Positions 18,673-27,722 of a stretch of DNA of 64,000 nt are shown piece by piece. The DNA comes from Mesorhizobium sp. STM 4661 (GTDB taxonomy: Bacteria > Pseudomonadota > Alphaproteobacteria > Rhizobiales > Rhizobiaceae). Each line of letters begins with the position of its first letter. Within the stretch, counting starts at the first letter, position 1. The stretch spans positions 40,830-104,829 of the forward strand of contig NZ_CAAF010000014.1 of assembly GCF_000359125.1 (NCBI RefSeq), given 5' to 3'. Under the pieces are notes generated by a model. It worked only from the letters and a program-made list of their open reading frames with translations. It was not told where the DNA came from and did not search any database. Position numbers and translations under genes: made by a program.

Positions 18673-19492
18673 CGGGGTTCCACTCCAGTGTGAATTGTCC
18701 AGGCAAGGCGGTGCGGCTCTTGCCGATGCTGACGGTGAAGGCGGCCCGGCCGATCGAGCCGGCGAGCGGCCCGGCGATTGTCTCGCGCGATGCCGACGGC
18801 GCCGCCGATACGATGAGGCGGACGGGCGCGGTGGTCGGCTCGGCCTCGCCGGCCTGGCGCAGCAGGAACACCGGCCGGCCGGCATTTTGTGCCCGGGCGT
18901 GCAGGCGTCTCGTCGCGGTGAGGTCCAATCGCTGCGGGCTGCCGCGTATTTCAAGGATGACAGCGGCGAGCGCCGGCATGCGGGCGGCCTCCTCGGCGAC
19001 CCACAGCGCATCGACAAGCCGCGGTGCCTCGGAAAACAGCAATTCTCCGGGTTCAATGCCGAACAGGCCATGAAGCCCCCTGGCATAGGGAAAGCCGGCC
19101 TCGCGAAAAATCTCCGATGTGCCGATCCACAGGATGGGCAGGCGCGGCTGCTGCTCTCTGAGGATCAGGCTGGCAAGCGAAAGGGCAAAGCCGGCCACGG
19201 CTCCGGCATCGCGGGTTTCAGCGCCATGGATCTCGGTCAGCGCTGCCTTCGGCAGGCCGCCACTGAGCGCGGCATCGAGAGGCGCGGCGCCGGTGCGCAG
19301 GAAGGCATCGGGCGGCGCCATGCCGCGCCGGACAATTGTCAGAGTCCGGGAGGTGACACCCGCGTCAGGAGGCAAGCCAGCCGGGGTTGCGCGAGCCGGC
19401 GCCTGCAGGCGCTCGGGCAGCGTTCCCTCGATCTTCGCGATCTGGCGGCGCAGGGCAAAAACAGTCTCCCGCGCCACGGCGGTCATCGCCAT
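18452..19492 (-). CDS. imuA: ImuA, RecA-like mutasome subunit
   Basis: A 346-residue RecA/SulA-related protein, first gene of the imuA-imuB-dnaE2 cassette. Recognisable parts are the N-terminal helix FALRRQIAKIEG, GAAPLDAALSGGLPKAALTEIHG and LILREQQPRLPILWIGT in the core, and [14 protein letters not shown] near residue 280. The last 65 residues are basic, Pro/Ser/Arg-rich and lie in the overlap with imuB; they may be only a by-product of the overlap. The start is 24 bp from a LexA box, so transcription should be induced by DNA damage. Confidence 0.93.
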   Translation of the reverse strand: MAMTAVARETVFALRRQIAKIEGTLPERLQAPARATPAGLPPDAGVTSRTLTIVRRGMAPPDAFLRTGAAPLDAALSGGLPKAALTEIHGAETRDAGAVAGFALSLASLILREQQPRLPILWIGTSEIFREAGFPYARGLHGLFGIEPGELLFSEAPRLVDALWVAEEAARMPALAAVILEIRGSPQRLDLTATRRLHARAQNAGRPVFLLRQAGEAEPTTAPVRLIVSAAPSASRETIAGPLAGSIGRAAFTVSIGKSRTALPGQFTLEWNPDEHVFEERRAGEERAKNPVPVVPASRRRKDPAPASGAVRAFAPVGSPAAISSTARDQPSRPQRPAHIGPRRAG

Positions 19493-19516
19493 GACGGTCA
19501 GCTTCCACTCACAATT

Positions 19517-19531
19517 GTTCCTGTTATGTTC
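19517..19531 (-). promoter_or_regulatory. LexA (SOS) box GTTC-N7-GTTC before imuA
   Basis: GTTCCTGTTATGTTC is a perfect direct repeat of the alphaproteobacterial LexA consensus, 24 bp upstream of the imuA start on the opposite strand reading. It predicts LexA repression and SOS induction of imuA-imuB-dnaE2. Confidence 0.92.
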
Positions 19532-19660
19532 TTATAGATTCCAGAGGGGGATCGAAGAGTCAAGCGGAGTCATGTGGAATTTATTCCTGCTCACCAAGAC
19601 CCAGCCAGGGCAATTGCTTCAGATTTGAACCGTCCAATCATCCTTTCCGGTGTCGGCGCT

Positions 19661-19817
19661 GCCCCTCATCTGGCTGCCGCCATCTTCTCCCCGTAAACGG
19701 GAGAAGGACGCTTTTGTCGATCATCTCGCCAATCACAGGCAGGAAGGGCGCTGGCGTTGCGGTCGGCTTCTTTCTCCCCGTTTACGGGGAGAAATGCCCG
19801 GCAGGGCAATGAGGGGC
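19661..19817. repeat. Dispersed palindromic element, second sequence type
   Basis: Outer inverted arms GCCCCTCAT/ATGAGGGGC-like, inner hairpins TCTCCCCGTAAACGGGAGA and TTCTCCCCGTTTACGGGGAGAA. Same architecture as the RIME-like copies but with a different inner stem. It lies between the imuA promoter and the metallopeptidase gene; the rest of that 450-bp gap shows nothing else. Confidence 0.75.
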
Positions 19818-19944
19818 GGTGCCGATATCGACAATTGATCGTCTCCAACACGAGTTGCGCGCGATCTTCTGTCTGAAGCAGTTGCATTGGCTCATTTGCC
19901 TCGCCCGGCGCGAAAGCCTATATGCCGGGATCAAAGGACAAAGC

Positions 19945-20367
19945 ATGGCCCGCATCTACAAGACCCGCACCTGGCACGCCGAGCTTTCGCCGTCGATTGA
20001 GGAAATGGAGTTCCTGGCGCTGGAGGCCTATGCCCATCTGCCGGAGGATTTCCGCAAGCTGACCGGCGAGATCGTCATCCAGATCGCCGAATTCCCGACC
20101 GACGAGATCATGGACGATCTGTCGCTGGAAACGCCGTTCGACCTGCTCGGCCTGTTCGAGGGGCGCGGCATCGCCGAGCGCTGGAACCCGCAGACCGGGG
20201 AGGGGCCGAACCGCATCACGCTCTACCGCCGCGCCATCCTCGACTACTGGTCGGAGAACGAGGAGACGCTGGGCGACATCGTCACCCATGTGCTGATCCA
20301 CGAGATCGGCCACCATTTCGGCCTGTCGGACGACGATATGGAGAAGATCGAAGAGGCGGCGGAGTGA
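19945..20367 (+). CDS. Zincin-fold metallopeptidase family protein
   Basis: A 140-residue cytoplasmic protein of the small zincin family (DUF1025/Zincin_1). The motif HEIGHHFGLSDDDM near residue 120 supplies the HEXXH zinc ligands and the downstream acidic residues. The ATG at 19945 gives the usual family length; an earlier in-frame ATG would add a tail crossing the repeat. Substrate unknown. It stands alone, followed by a repeat element. Confidence 0.88.
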   Translation: MARIYKTRTWHAELSPSIEEMEFLALEAYAHLPEDFRKLTGEIVIQIAEFPTDEIMDDLSLETPFDLLGLFEGRGIAERWNPQTGEGPNRITLYRRAILDYWSENEETLGDIVTHVLIHEIGHHFGLSDDDMEKIEEAAE

Positions 20368-20412
20368 CAGGCAAGAGCACGACTGCTCATAACTGACGTC
20401 TCATTCCTTCGC

Positions 20413-20570
20413 GCCCCCCTCTGGCCTGCCGGCCATCTCCCCCTCAAGGGGGGGAGATTGGCAGTTTCGCCGACCGCGCCCACTTCCTTAACGTCGATGA
20501 TTGGCGAAAGCCGATGCGACATCCAATCTCCCCCCTTGAGGGGGAGATGTCCGGCAGGACAGAGGGGGGC
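20413..20570. repeat. Dispersed palindromic element (RIME-like), copy 2
   Basis: Same design as copy 1: GCCCCCCTCTG outer arm, CTCCCCCTCAAGGGGGGGAGAT hairpin, a centre with GATTGGCGAAAGCC, then the mirrored half ending in CAGAGGGGGGC. It lies between the convergent metallopeptidase and DUF1737 genes. Confidence 0.85.
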
Positions 20571-20615
20571 GCTGTCCCGCCAGCATTTCGAAGAGATCTG
20601 CGCAGTACGGCTGGC

Positions 20616-20822
20616 CTACCAATCGCTGAGCTTGGTATTGGGACCGTATTCCTGGCCCTCGACATCCTTCACCACGGCCTGGCCGCAGCGCATGGTCTTG
20701 CCCTTCTTGTCATAGGCATAGGTCGGCGAGCCGAACAGGTGCCAGCCCTTGTTTATCGCCGCCGTCACCTTGTGGCAGAAGCTGTTGTCGTCCGGAGCGG
20801 ACAGAAAGCGGTAGAGTTTCAT
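20616..20822 (-). CDS. DUF1737 family protein
   Basis: A 68-residue protein opening MKLYRFLSAPDDNSFCHKV and containing KGWHLFGSPTYAYD, the pattern of the DUF1737 family. AGGAAAT lies 6 nt before the ATG at 20822; a slightly longer frame lacks such a site. It follows the CoA ester lyase on the same strand with 33 bp between them and may be co-transcribed. Function unknown. Confidence 0.8.
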   Translation of the reverse strand: MKLYRFLSAPDDNSFCHKVTAAINKGWHLFGSPTYAYDKKGKTMRCGQAVVKDVEGQEYGPNTKLSDW

Positions 20823-20855
20823 CTTAATTTCCTGTCGTGAGTGCCCGCTACCCAA

Positions 20856-21734
20856 TCATGCGCTGATGGCGGCGGCCTTCGCCAGCAGTTTTTCGGCCTG
20901 GGCGAGATGCAGCCGCTCGACCATTCTTCCATTCAGCGCAATCACGTCCTTCCCGGTATTTTCGGCCAGCGAAAAGGCATCCTTCACCGCGCGCGCCTCG
21001 GCCAGCGCTTCGGGCGATGGCGCAAAGGCCCGGTTCGCCGCCTCGATCTGGGCCGGGTGGATCAGTGACTTGCCGTCGAAGCCCATGGCGGCGGCTTCCG
21101 CGCATTCGCGCGCAAAGGCATCAGAATCGCGAAAATCGTTGGACACGCCGTCGAGCACATCGAGGCCGCCGGCGCGCGCCGCCAGCACCATCTGCATCAG
21201 CCATGGCACGAGATAGCGCCGGTCCGGCGTGGCGAGAATGCCGGTGTCCTTGACCAGATCGTTCGTTCCGGCAACGAAACAACTTAGCCGCGAGGCCGGA
21301 TCGCGGCCGAGTTCGGCGATGGCGCCGATGTTGAGCAGCGCCTTGGGCGTCTCGATCATCGCCCAGAGTTTCACCTCGTCCGGGGCGAAATTGTCGTCGA
21401 GGACGTCGCCGGCTTCGAGGATGTCGCGCGGCGTGTCGACCTTCGGCAGAAGGATGCCGTCGGGCTCGCAGCGTACCGCGGCCATCAGGTCGTCGGCGCC
21501 CCATTCGCTGGCGAGCGCATTGACGCGCACGACCATCTCGCAACGCCGGCCGGCGCGGTCGGCGAAAATGCCAGCCAGCTTTTCACGCGCGGCGATCTTG
21601 TCGGCCGGAGCAACGGCATTCTCGAGATCGATGATGACGGCGTCGCAGGCCAGCGCCGGCAACTTGGCCAGCGCCTTGCCGTTCGAGGCCGGGACGTAGA
21701 GCACCGAGCGGCGCGGGCGATAGATTTGCGTCAT
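20856..21734 (-). CDS. CoA ester lyase (HpcH/HpaI, CitE-like)
   Basis: A 292-residue TIM-barrel enzyme of the HpcH/HpaI aldolase superfamily, citrate lyase beta/malyl-CoA lyase branch. Visible signatures: RPRRSVLYVPASN at the start, DAVIIDLENAV with the metal-binding acid, the EMVVRVN strand, KLWAMIETPKALLNI and GFDGKSLIHPAQIE. Members cleave malyl-CoA, citramalyl-CoA or related CoA thioesters to acetyl-CoA and a keto acid; the exact substrate is uncertain. The ATG at 21734 matches the family N-terminus; the longer open frame upstream reads into a repeat. Possibly co-transcribed with DUF1737. Confidence 0.88.
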   Translation of the reverse strand: MTQIYRPRRSVLYVPASNGKALAKLPALACDAVIIDLENAVAPADKIAAREKLAGIFADRAGRRCEMVVRVNALASEWGADDLMAAVRCEPDGILLPKVDTPRDILEAGDVLDDNFAPDEVKLWAMIETPKALLNIGAIAELGRDPASRLSCFVAGTNDLVKDTGILATPDRRYLVPWLMQMVLAARAGGLDVLDGVSNDFRDSDAFARECAEAAAMGFDGKSLIHPAQIEAANRAFAPSPEALAEARAVKDAFSLAENTGKDVIALNGRMVERLHLAQAEKLLAKAAAISA

Positions 21735-21800
21735 GTCCGATCTATGCCGCCTGCGGCGGGCCGAGGCAAGCATGCCGGGAAATCGGGCTTGCGCTCTTGG

Positions 21801-22000
21801 TTCCTCGCCCCCGCGAAGCGGGGGAGAGGTGGCCCGGCGAAGCCGGGTCGGAGAGGGGGACGACAGTCGCGAAGCCAAATCCGGTGAGGGATGGAGCGCG
21901 AGACTGGTCATAATGCGACGTCAGCTCCCAGACGTCCCGAAGGCCCCCTCTCCGTCCCGGCTTCGCCGGGCCACCTCTCCCCACTTCGTGGGGCGAGGAA
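21801..22000. repeat. Dispersed palindromic element, third sequence type
   Basis: A 200-bp imperfect inverted repeat: TTCCTCGCCCCCGCGAAGCG at the left end and its partner ending GGGGCGAGGAA at the right, with inner arms built on GGCCCGGCGAAGCCGGG. It occupies most of the divergent space between the CoA ester lyase and the next plus-strand genes. Confidence 0.75.
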
Positions 22001-22086
22001 CAACTGCACGAAAACTGCACTCCCTTGCGGAAAATCTCCTCCGGTCCGCCCCGCCGTGTCCTTGCCGGCACGCGAAGGAGGCGAGC

Positions 22087-22254
22087 ATGCAAGATCAAGG
22101 AAATCCTCGCTGGTCCCTGCCGTATCGGCTCCGAAACGAAGGCTGGTGGCTTGTCGATCCGCCCGCGGCGCACCCTCTCGCCACCCTCCTCCCTTTCATC
22201 CCAACGCCCGCGCCGCGATATCCCGGCCGGGCGATCAGGAAAGTCCGGTCATGA
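22087..22254 (+). CDS. Small hypothetical protein before the DUF4173 gene
   Basis: A 55-residue frame (MQDQGNPRWSLPYRL...) preceded by a strong AAGGAGG ribosome binding site 5-6 nt before the ATG. Its stop overlaps the DUF4173 start as ATGA, which suggests translational coupling. Composition is Pro/Arg/Trp-rich with no signal peptide or membrane span. It could be a real small protein or a leader peptide; no family was recognised. Confidence 0.45.
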   Translation: MQDQGNPRWSLPYRLRNEGWWLVDPPAAHPLATLLPFIPTPAPRYPGRAIRKVRS

Positions 22255-23798
22255 CATCGTATCTCACGCCGAGCTATTGCAGCCGCTTCGGCGTCGCCGT
22301 CCTGCTGGCCGCACTGGCGGATTTCCTCTTCCACGGCCAGCCGGCCGGCATCAATTTCTTCCTGTTCGCCATCCTGATCGCCGGGGCGATCGTTGCCGTG
22401 CATCCTTCCGCTCTCAGCGACATCAGGGTCTGGTTGAAGCCAGCCGCACTGCTGGTCGGATTGCTGCCGCTCATCGAAAATGTCAGCGCCCTGTCCGTCT
22501 CGATCGGCCTTGCGGTTCTGGCCGTCTTTGCGCTTTCGCTAACCGGGCGGCTGCGGCATAGCCTTGCCCGCATTGCCGGTCAGCTCCTGGTCTTCGCGCT
22601 CGCCGCGCCCTTTCGGTTCGTCCATGACTTCCTCCGCTGGCGCACGGCGATGCGGTGGCTTGGCCAGCGCCGCATCCGCTTTGGGGCGATCGCCGTCTGG
22701 ATCATGCCGCTGGTGCTCGGCGCGGTGTTCCTCGCGCTGTTCGGCGCCGCCAATCCGGTCATCGAATACTGGTTTTCGCTGGTCCACCTCTTCGCACTGC
22801 TCAAGCTCATCCAGCTGCCGCGGCTGATCTTCTGGCTGGTCGTGCTTGCCGGCGTCTGGGCTTTTTTGCGGCCGCGCCTGCCCCGCTTTCTCCGGCGCAT
22901 TCCGCGTCTGGCGCCGGCCGTAAGCGCCAAGGCACCGCCGTCGAAAAAAACCGCCACCACGATCGAGGACATCGTCTTCGGCAAGGCCGCCATCTTGCGC
23001 GCGCTCATCGTCTTCAACATCCTGTTCGCGGTGCAGACCGCGCTCGACGCCGCTTATCTCTGGGGCGGTGTCGCGCTGCCCGATGGCCTGACCTATGCCG
23101 CCTATGCGCATCGCGGCGCCTATCCGCTGATCGTCACCGCGCTGCTTGCCGCCGGCTTCGTGCTGGCGGCGCTGAGACCCGGCAGCGCGACATCGGGCGA
23201 TCCGCTGATCCGGTACCTGGTCTATGCCTGGGTGGCGCAGAACATCGCGCTGGTCGTCTCGTCGATCCTGCGTCTCGACCTCTATATCGGCATCTATGCG
23301 CTGACCTACTGGCGGGTCGCCGCCTTCGTCTGGATGGGGCTGGTGACGGCTGGTCTTGCTCTCATCATTGGCCGCATCGCGCTGGAAAAACCCAATGAAT
23401 GGCTGCTTTCCGCCAATCTTCTGACGCTTTCAGCGACGCTCTATGCCTGCTCGTTCATCAACTTCGCCGCGCTGATCGCCAACTACAATGTCGACCATTC
23501 CCTCGAAATGACCGGCCAGGGCATCAAGCTCGATTTCGCATATCTGCATTCGCTGGGTCCGGGCGCCTTGCCGGCTCTCGATCGCTTTATCGAGCAACAG
23601 AGCAAGACGATTGCCGTCGGCGAGCCCACTTACCGCGCACTCCTTGCCGTGCATAAATCGGACAAAGCCCGCTACCGCACTGCTCAGGAAAACTGGCGCG
23701 CCTGGAGCTTTCGCGACTGGCGGCTTCTTCGCTATCTCGACAGGCAAGGTCCGTTCGTGGTTCCTGACGGTTTCGAACCCTTCGTGCCGGGTCGCTGA
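22251..23798 (+). CDS. DUF4173/DUF4153-type polytopic membrane protein
   Basis: A 515-residue inner-membrane protein with about 11-12 hydrophobic helices, a positively charged cytoplasmic loop around residue 225 and a soluble C-terminal tail rich in Tyr, Arg and Trp (WRAWSFRDWRLLRYL). The late segment NYNVDHSL...DFAYLHSLGPGALPAL is typical of the DUF4173 family. AGGA precedes the ATG. It is followed by only 3 bp and then the response regulator gene, so it is likely expressed and perhaps functionally linked with the two-component pair. Activity unknown. Confidence 0.82.
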   Translation: MTSYLTPSYCSRFGVAVLLAALADFLFHGQPAGINFFLFAILIAGAIVAVHPSALSDIRVWLKPAALLVGLLPLIENVSALSVSIGLAVLAVFALSLTGRLRHSLARIAGQLLVFALAAPFRFVHDFLRWRTAMRWLGQRRIRFGAIAVWIMPLVLGAVFLALFGAANPVIEYWFSLVHLFALLKLIQLPRLIFWLVVLAGVWAFLRPRLPRFLRRIPRLAPAVSAKAPPSKKTATTIEDIVFGKAAILRALIVFNILFAVQTALDAAYLWGGVALPDGLTYAAYAHRGAYPLIVTALLAAGFVLAALRPGSATSGDPLIRYLVYAWVAQNIALVVSSILRLDLYIGIYALTYWRVAAFVWMGLVTAGLALIIGRIALEKPNEWLLSANLLTLSATLYACSFINFAALIANYNVDHSLEMTGQGIKLDFAYLHSLGPGALPALDRFIEQQSKTIAVGEPTYRALLAVHKSDKARYRTAQENWRAWSFRDWRLLRYLDRQGPFVVPDGFEPFVPGR

Positions 23799-23801
23799 CA
23801 A

Positions 23802-24494
23802 ATGCCGCATCACATCCTCGTCGCCGACGACGACCCGCATATCCGCGAGATCATCTGCTTTGCGCTGGAAAAGGCAGGGATGAAGACGCTTGCCGTCGCC
23901 GACGGCGCGGCCGCCTTGCAAGCGATCGAGCGCCGCGCGCCCGATCTCGTCGTGCTCGACATCGGCATGCCTGAGATGGACGGGCTGGAGGTGTGCCGGC
24001 GGCTCAGGCAGCGATCCGACGTGCCGGTGCTGTTCCTGTCCGCGCGCGACGAGGAGATCGACCGGGTGCTCGGGCTGGAAATGGGCGGCGACGACTATGT
24101 CACCAAGCCGTTCAGCCCGCGCGAACTGGTCGCCCGCGTCAACGTCATCCTGCGGCGCGCCCGCCCGGCGCCGGTCGAGATCGACGACCGGCATCTCTCG
24201 CATGGCAGGCTCACCCTGGCGCCGGCCAGCCACGCCGCCAGCTTCGACGGCAAGACGCTGGCGCTGACCGCAATCGAATTCTCGATCCTGAAAGGCTTCC
24301 TCGCCCGCCCGGCGCATGTGCTCGACCGCGAGACGGTGATGGCCAGCGCCTATGCCGCCAATATCCATGTCGCCGGCCGCACCGTCGACAGCCATATCCG
24401 CAACATCCGCGCCAAGCTGGCGGCGGCCGGCTGCGAGGATGCGATCGAGACCGTGCACGGCGTCGGTTTCCGGCTCGGCAAATGCGGCGCTTGA
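23802..24494 (+). CDS. OmpR-family response regulator
   Basis: A 230-residue regulator with an N-terminal receiver (acidic DDD at 9-11, phosphoacceptor Asp in VVLDIGMPEMDG at about 53, Lys in TKPFSPREL at about 104) and a C-terminal winged helix (about 140-228: TAIEFSILKGFL, VDSHIRNIRAKL, VHGVGFRL). It should bind DNA when phosphorylated by the kinase encoded immediately downstream; the genes overlap by 13 bp. The pair resembles CreBC in arrangement. The upstream membrane protein gene is a likely co-operonic target or partner. Confidence 0.94.
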   Translation: MPHHILVADDDPHIREIICFALEKAGMKTLAVADGAAALQAIERRAPDLVVLDIGMPEMDGLEVCRRLRQRSDVPVLFLSARDEEIDRVLGLEMGGDDYVTKPFSPRELVARVNVILRRARPAPVEIDDRHLSHGRLTLAPASHAASFDGKTLALTAIEFSILKGFLARPAHVLDRETVMASAYAANIHVAGRTVDSHIRNIRAKLAAAGCEDAIETVHGVGFRLGKCGA

Positions 24495-26080
24495 GCGCGC
24501 AAAAATGGATCGGCGGCAAATGGCGGCCTCGGCTGGCCACGATCGTCGTTGCCATCCTGATCATGGTGATGGCGCTGCCGCTGGTCGGCCTGTTCTTCTT
24601 CAGGCTTTATGAGAACCAGCTGATCCGCCAGACCGAGGCCGAGCTGATCGCGCAAGGCGCGGTGCTCGCCGCGATCTATGCGCAGAATGCGCGCGAGGCC
24701 GGCATTCCGGCCGAGAAACTCGGCGCGCTGATGCCGCCCCAGGAAAGCGACACTGCGAGCCGGAGCGACAATCCCGACTACCGGCCGATCGAGCCGAGCC
24801 TCGATCTCGCCTCCGACTATGTCTTGCCGACCCGACCGGCGGCCGTTACCGCCAGTCTCGACCCAGTCTTTGCGGCGATCGGCATTCGCCTGTCCGGCAT
24901 TCTCGAAGAGACGCAGAAAACCACGCTGGCCGGCTTCCGGCTGCTCGATCCCAGAGGCGTCGTCATTGCAGGGCGCGAGGAGGTCGGGCAGTCGCTCGCC
25001 GACGTCGAGGAGGTGCGCGCAGCACTTTCCGGCCGCTATGCCAGTGAACTCAGGCTGCGGATTCCCGACCAGCCGGCGCCGCCGCTCTATTCGGTCAGCC
25101 GCGGCACGAAAGTGCGCGTCTTCGTCGCCCTGCCGGTCGCCGTCGACGGCAAGGTCGCCGGCGTCGTCTATTTGTCGCGGACGCCGAACAACATCGTCAA
25201 GCATCTCTATGGCGAGCGCGGCAAGGTGACGCTCGCGGCCATCGCCATCCTCGGCGGCACGCTGCTCATCGCCTTTGTCTTCCTGCGCACCGTCAGCCGG
25301 CCGATCTACGCGCTGATGGAGCGGACAAAGCGCATTGCCGCCGGCGACCGTACGGCGATCAGGCCGCTCGACCATCACGGCACGCGCGAGATGGCCGAGC
25401 TTTCCGCCGCTTTCCTCGACATGGCCGAAAAGCTGCATGCGCGCTCCGACAGCATCCAGACCTTTGCCACCCATGTCTCGCACGAACTCAAATCACCGCT
25501 GACGGCGATCCAGGGCGCGGCGGAGCTGCTGCGCGATTCGGGCGCCGCCATGGACGAGGCCGAGCGGCAGCGGTTTTCGAACAATATCGTCACCGATGCC
25601 GGGCGGCTCAATCTGCTGGTGCGTCGCCTGCTCGACCTGGCGCGCGCCGAAAACCTCGCCCCCAGTGGCGAAACCACATCGATTGGCGCAGCACTGGCGC
25701 TGCTGCCCGTGGACAACAGACTGGCGGTCCAGATCGAGGCGGGCGGCGATATCGGCCTGCGCATCTCGGGCGAGAACGCGGCAATCGTGCTTGCCAATCT
25801 GATCGACAATTCGGCCAGGCACGGCGCGGCCGCGGTTTCGCTCACGGCAAGCAGCGCGGACGGCAAGGCGACGATATTGGCGAGCGATGACGGCGCCGGC
25901 ATTTCACCGAGCAATCGGGACCGCATCTTCGAGCCATTCTTCACCACGCGCCGCGATTCAGGCGGCACCGGCATGGGACTGGGCATCGTGCTGGCCCTCC
26001 TGAAAGCGCATGATGGCACGATCCGGCTGGTTGACTCCGCGCCCGGCACGCGCTTCGAGATCACTTTGCCGGTTGTATGA
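24482..26080 (+). CDS. Sensor histidine kinase
   Basis: A 532-residue membrane kinase. One transmembrane helix (about 18-40), a periplasmic sensor region of some 210 residues, a second helix (about 250-272), then HAMP (SRPIYALMERTKRIAAGDR), the dimerisation domain with phospho-His in THVSHELKSPLTAIQG, and the ATPase domain with N box NLIDNSARHG, DDGAGI and GTGMGLGIVLA. It should phosphorylate the response regulator encoded just before it. The ATG lies inside the end of that gene (13-bp overlap). Signal unknown. Confidence 0.94.
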   Translation: MRRLSAQKWIGGKWRPRLATIVVAILIMVMALPLVGLFFFRLYENQLIRQTEAELIAQGAVLAAIYAQNAREAGIPAEKLGALMPPQESDTASRSDNPDYRPIEPSLDLASDYVLPTRPAAVTASLDPVFAAIGIRLSGILEETQKTTLAGFRLLDPRGVVIAGREEVGQSLADVEEVRAALSGRYASELRLRIPDQPAPPLYSVSRGTKVRVFVALPVAVDGKVAGVVYLSRTPNNIVKHLYGERGKVTLAAIAILGGTLLIAFVFLRTVSRPIYALMERTKRIAAGDRTAIRPLDHHGTREMAELSAAFLDMAEKLHARSDSIQTFATHVSHELKSPLTAIQGAAELLRDSGAAMDEAERQRFSNNIVTDAGRLNLLVRRLLDLARAENLAPSGETTSIGAALALLPVDNRLAVQIEAGGDIGLRISGENAAIVLANLIDNSARHGAAAVSLTASSADGKATILASDDGAGISPSNRDRIFEPFFTTRRDSGGTGMGLGIVLALLKAHDGTIRLVDSAPGTRFEITLPVV

Positions 26081-26090
26081 ATTGGAGCCT

Positions 26091-26116
26091 GATTCCGAAA
26101 ACCGGCTTTCGGGATC
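26091..26116. repeat. Short GATTCCGAAA palindrome
   Basis: Arms GATTCCGAAA and TTTCGGGATC match at 9 of 10 positions around ACCGGC. Similar short palindromes occur at 45584, 46617 and 49460. It lies between the kinase and oxidoreductase genes and could act as a weak terminator. Confidence 0.55.
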
Positions 26117-26143
26117 ATGCGCTAGAGCTGGAGAGGCGAAAGA

Positions 26144-27310
26144 GTGCGCTACGACATCGTCATCATCGGCGGAGCCATCGTCGGCTCCTCGGTCGCCTAT
26201 TATCTGCGCGAGGAAGGGTTTTCGGGTAGGATCGCGCTGGTCGAGCGCGATCCGCAATTCGCCCATGCGGCGACGACGCTGTCCTGCGCTTCCATCCGCC
26301 AGCAATTCTCGATCCCCGAAAACATCCGCCTGTCGCGGTTCACGCTAAAACTGTTCCGGCGGCTGACGGAGGTTTTTGGCGCGGACGCCGATATCGGCTT
26401 TCGCGAAGGCGGCTATCTCATCCTGGCCGGCGAGAACGGCCTGCCGGTCCTCAAGTCCAATCACGAGGCGCAGATGGCCGAGGGCGCCGACATCGTGCTG
26501 GAAGATGCCGACCAGCTTACGCGCCGCTTCCCGTGGCTGTCGACTGAGGGCATCACCGCCGGCGCCTATGGCCGCAGCGGCGAGGGCTGGTTCGACGCGC
26601 ATGCGATGCTGATGCTGTTCCGCAAGGCGCTGCGCGAGAAAAAGATCGATTTCATCACGGCCGATGTCACCGGCATCGAGCGGCAAGGCGATCGCGTCAC
26701 CAGCGTCAGCCTCGACAATGGCGAGCGGCTCGAAGCCGGCATCGTCGTCAACGCCGCCGGGCCGAATGCCGGCAAGGTTGCAGGCATGGCCGGACTGGCG
26801 CTGCCGGTCGAGCCGCGCAAGCGCAATGTCTTCGTCTTCGAGGCGCGCGAAAAATATGCCGACATGCCGCTGCTGGTCGATCCCAGCGGCATCTATGTCC
26901 GGCCGGAAGGCTCGGTCTACATCACCGGCGGCGCCGAGCCGGAAGAGGGCGACGGCCCCGCCGATCCCCAGGATTTCGAGCCGGACTGGCCGCTGTTCGA
27001 AGAGGTGATCTGGCCGGTGCTGGCGACCCGCATTCCGGCCTTCGAAGCGATCAAGCCGACGCGGGCATGGGCCGGGCACTACGACTACAACACGCTCGAC
27101 CAGAACGCGGTGATCGGGCCACACCCTGAGGTGACGAATTTCATCTTCGCCAACGGGTTTTCCGGCCACGGCCTGCAGCAGGCGCCGGCGGTCGGCAAGG
27201 CGCTGGCGGAGCTGATCGTGCATGGCGGCTACCGCACGGTCGACTGCTCGGCGTTCGGGTATGAGCGAGTGGCGGAAGGGCGGGCGTTTCGGGAGTTGAA
27301 TGTGATTTGA
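26144..27310 (+). CDS. FAD-dependent oxidoreductase (DAO family)
   Basis: A 388-residue D-amino-acid-oxidase/sarcosine-oxidase-like flavoprotein. The FAD-binding start [36 protein letters not shown] in the middle, [15 protein letters not shown] and the C-terminal [27 protein letters not shown] are typical of DAO enzymes of the FOXRED1/dehydrogenase type. It probably oxidises a secondary amine or amino-acid derivative; the substrate is not predictable. The start is GTG with GAGAGG upstream. It follows the kinase gene by 63 bp including a palindrome, so co-transcription is uncertain. Confidence 0.9.
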   Translation: MRYDIVIIGGAIVGSSVAYYLREEGFSGRIALVERDPQFAHAATTLSCASIRQQFSIPENIRLSRFTLKLFRRLTEVFGADADIGFREGGYLILAGENGLPVLKSNHEAQMAEGADIVLEDADQLTRRFPWLSTEGITAGAYGRSGEGWFDAHAMLMLFRKALREKKIDFITADVTGIERQGDRVTSVSLDNGERLEAGIVVNAAGPNAGKVAGMAGLALPVEPRKRNVFVFEAREKYADMPLLVDPSGIYVRPEGSVYITGGAEPEEGDGPADPQDFEPDWPLFEEVIWPVLATRIPAFEAIKPTRAWAGHYDYNTLDQNAVIGPHPEVTNFIFANGFSGHGLQQAPAVGKALAELIVHGGYRTVDCSAFGYERVAEGRAFRELNVI

Positions 27311-27355
27311 GGCTGGCGGACCGTGCAGAATAAGCCGTCTGTCGAGTTCCCGCCC

Positions 27356-27511
27356 ACCCCCCTCTGTCCTGCCGGACATCTCCCCCGCAAGGGGGGAGAT
27401 CGGCAGCTTGACTGGCGACTCCAACCTTCCAACGCTGGTGATTGGCGAAAGCCGGGATGACAGCCAATCTCCCTCCTTGCGGGGGAGATGGCCGGCAGGC
27501 CAGAGGGGGGT
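27356..27511. repeat. Dispersed palindromic element (RIME-like), copy 3
   Basis: Outer arms ACCCCCCTCTG/CAGAGGGGGGT, inner CTCCCCCGCAAGGGGGGAGAT hairpin and a GATTGGCGAAAGCC centre. It sits in the 412-bp gap before leuD; the remaining gap (27512-27722) should hold the leuD promoter, but no confident site could be assigned. Confidence 0.85.
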
Positions 27512-27722
27512 GCTGTCCCTCCGACATTTCCTTGATTTCTGCCACACGATGCACCGCCGTCTAAGTCGCAACCCGCACCACGAGGCGGTCAAGTCGAAGC
27601 GCGTATCGGCCGCGTCGCGCAATGGACCAGGTGCCGTGCATGAACAGTTGCCTTTTATTTGCCCGCGGCTTTGTGTAAACCGGGCGGCAGCAAAATCCCC
27701 GCAACGAAACACGGGCAAAACC

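Noticed and set aside
17020..18693. A 557-codon plus-strand frame opposite imuB
   Set aside because: Antisense to imuB with Arg/Gln/Asp-rich composition typical of shadow frames.
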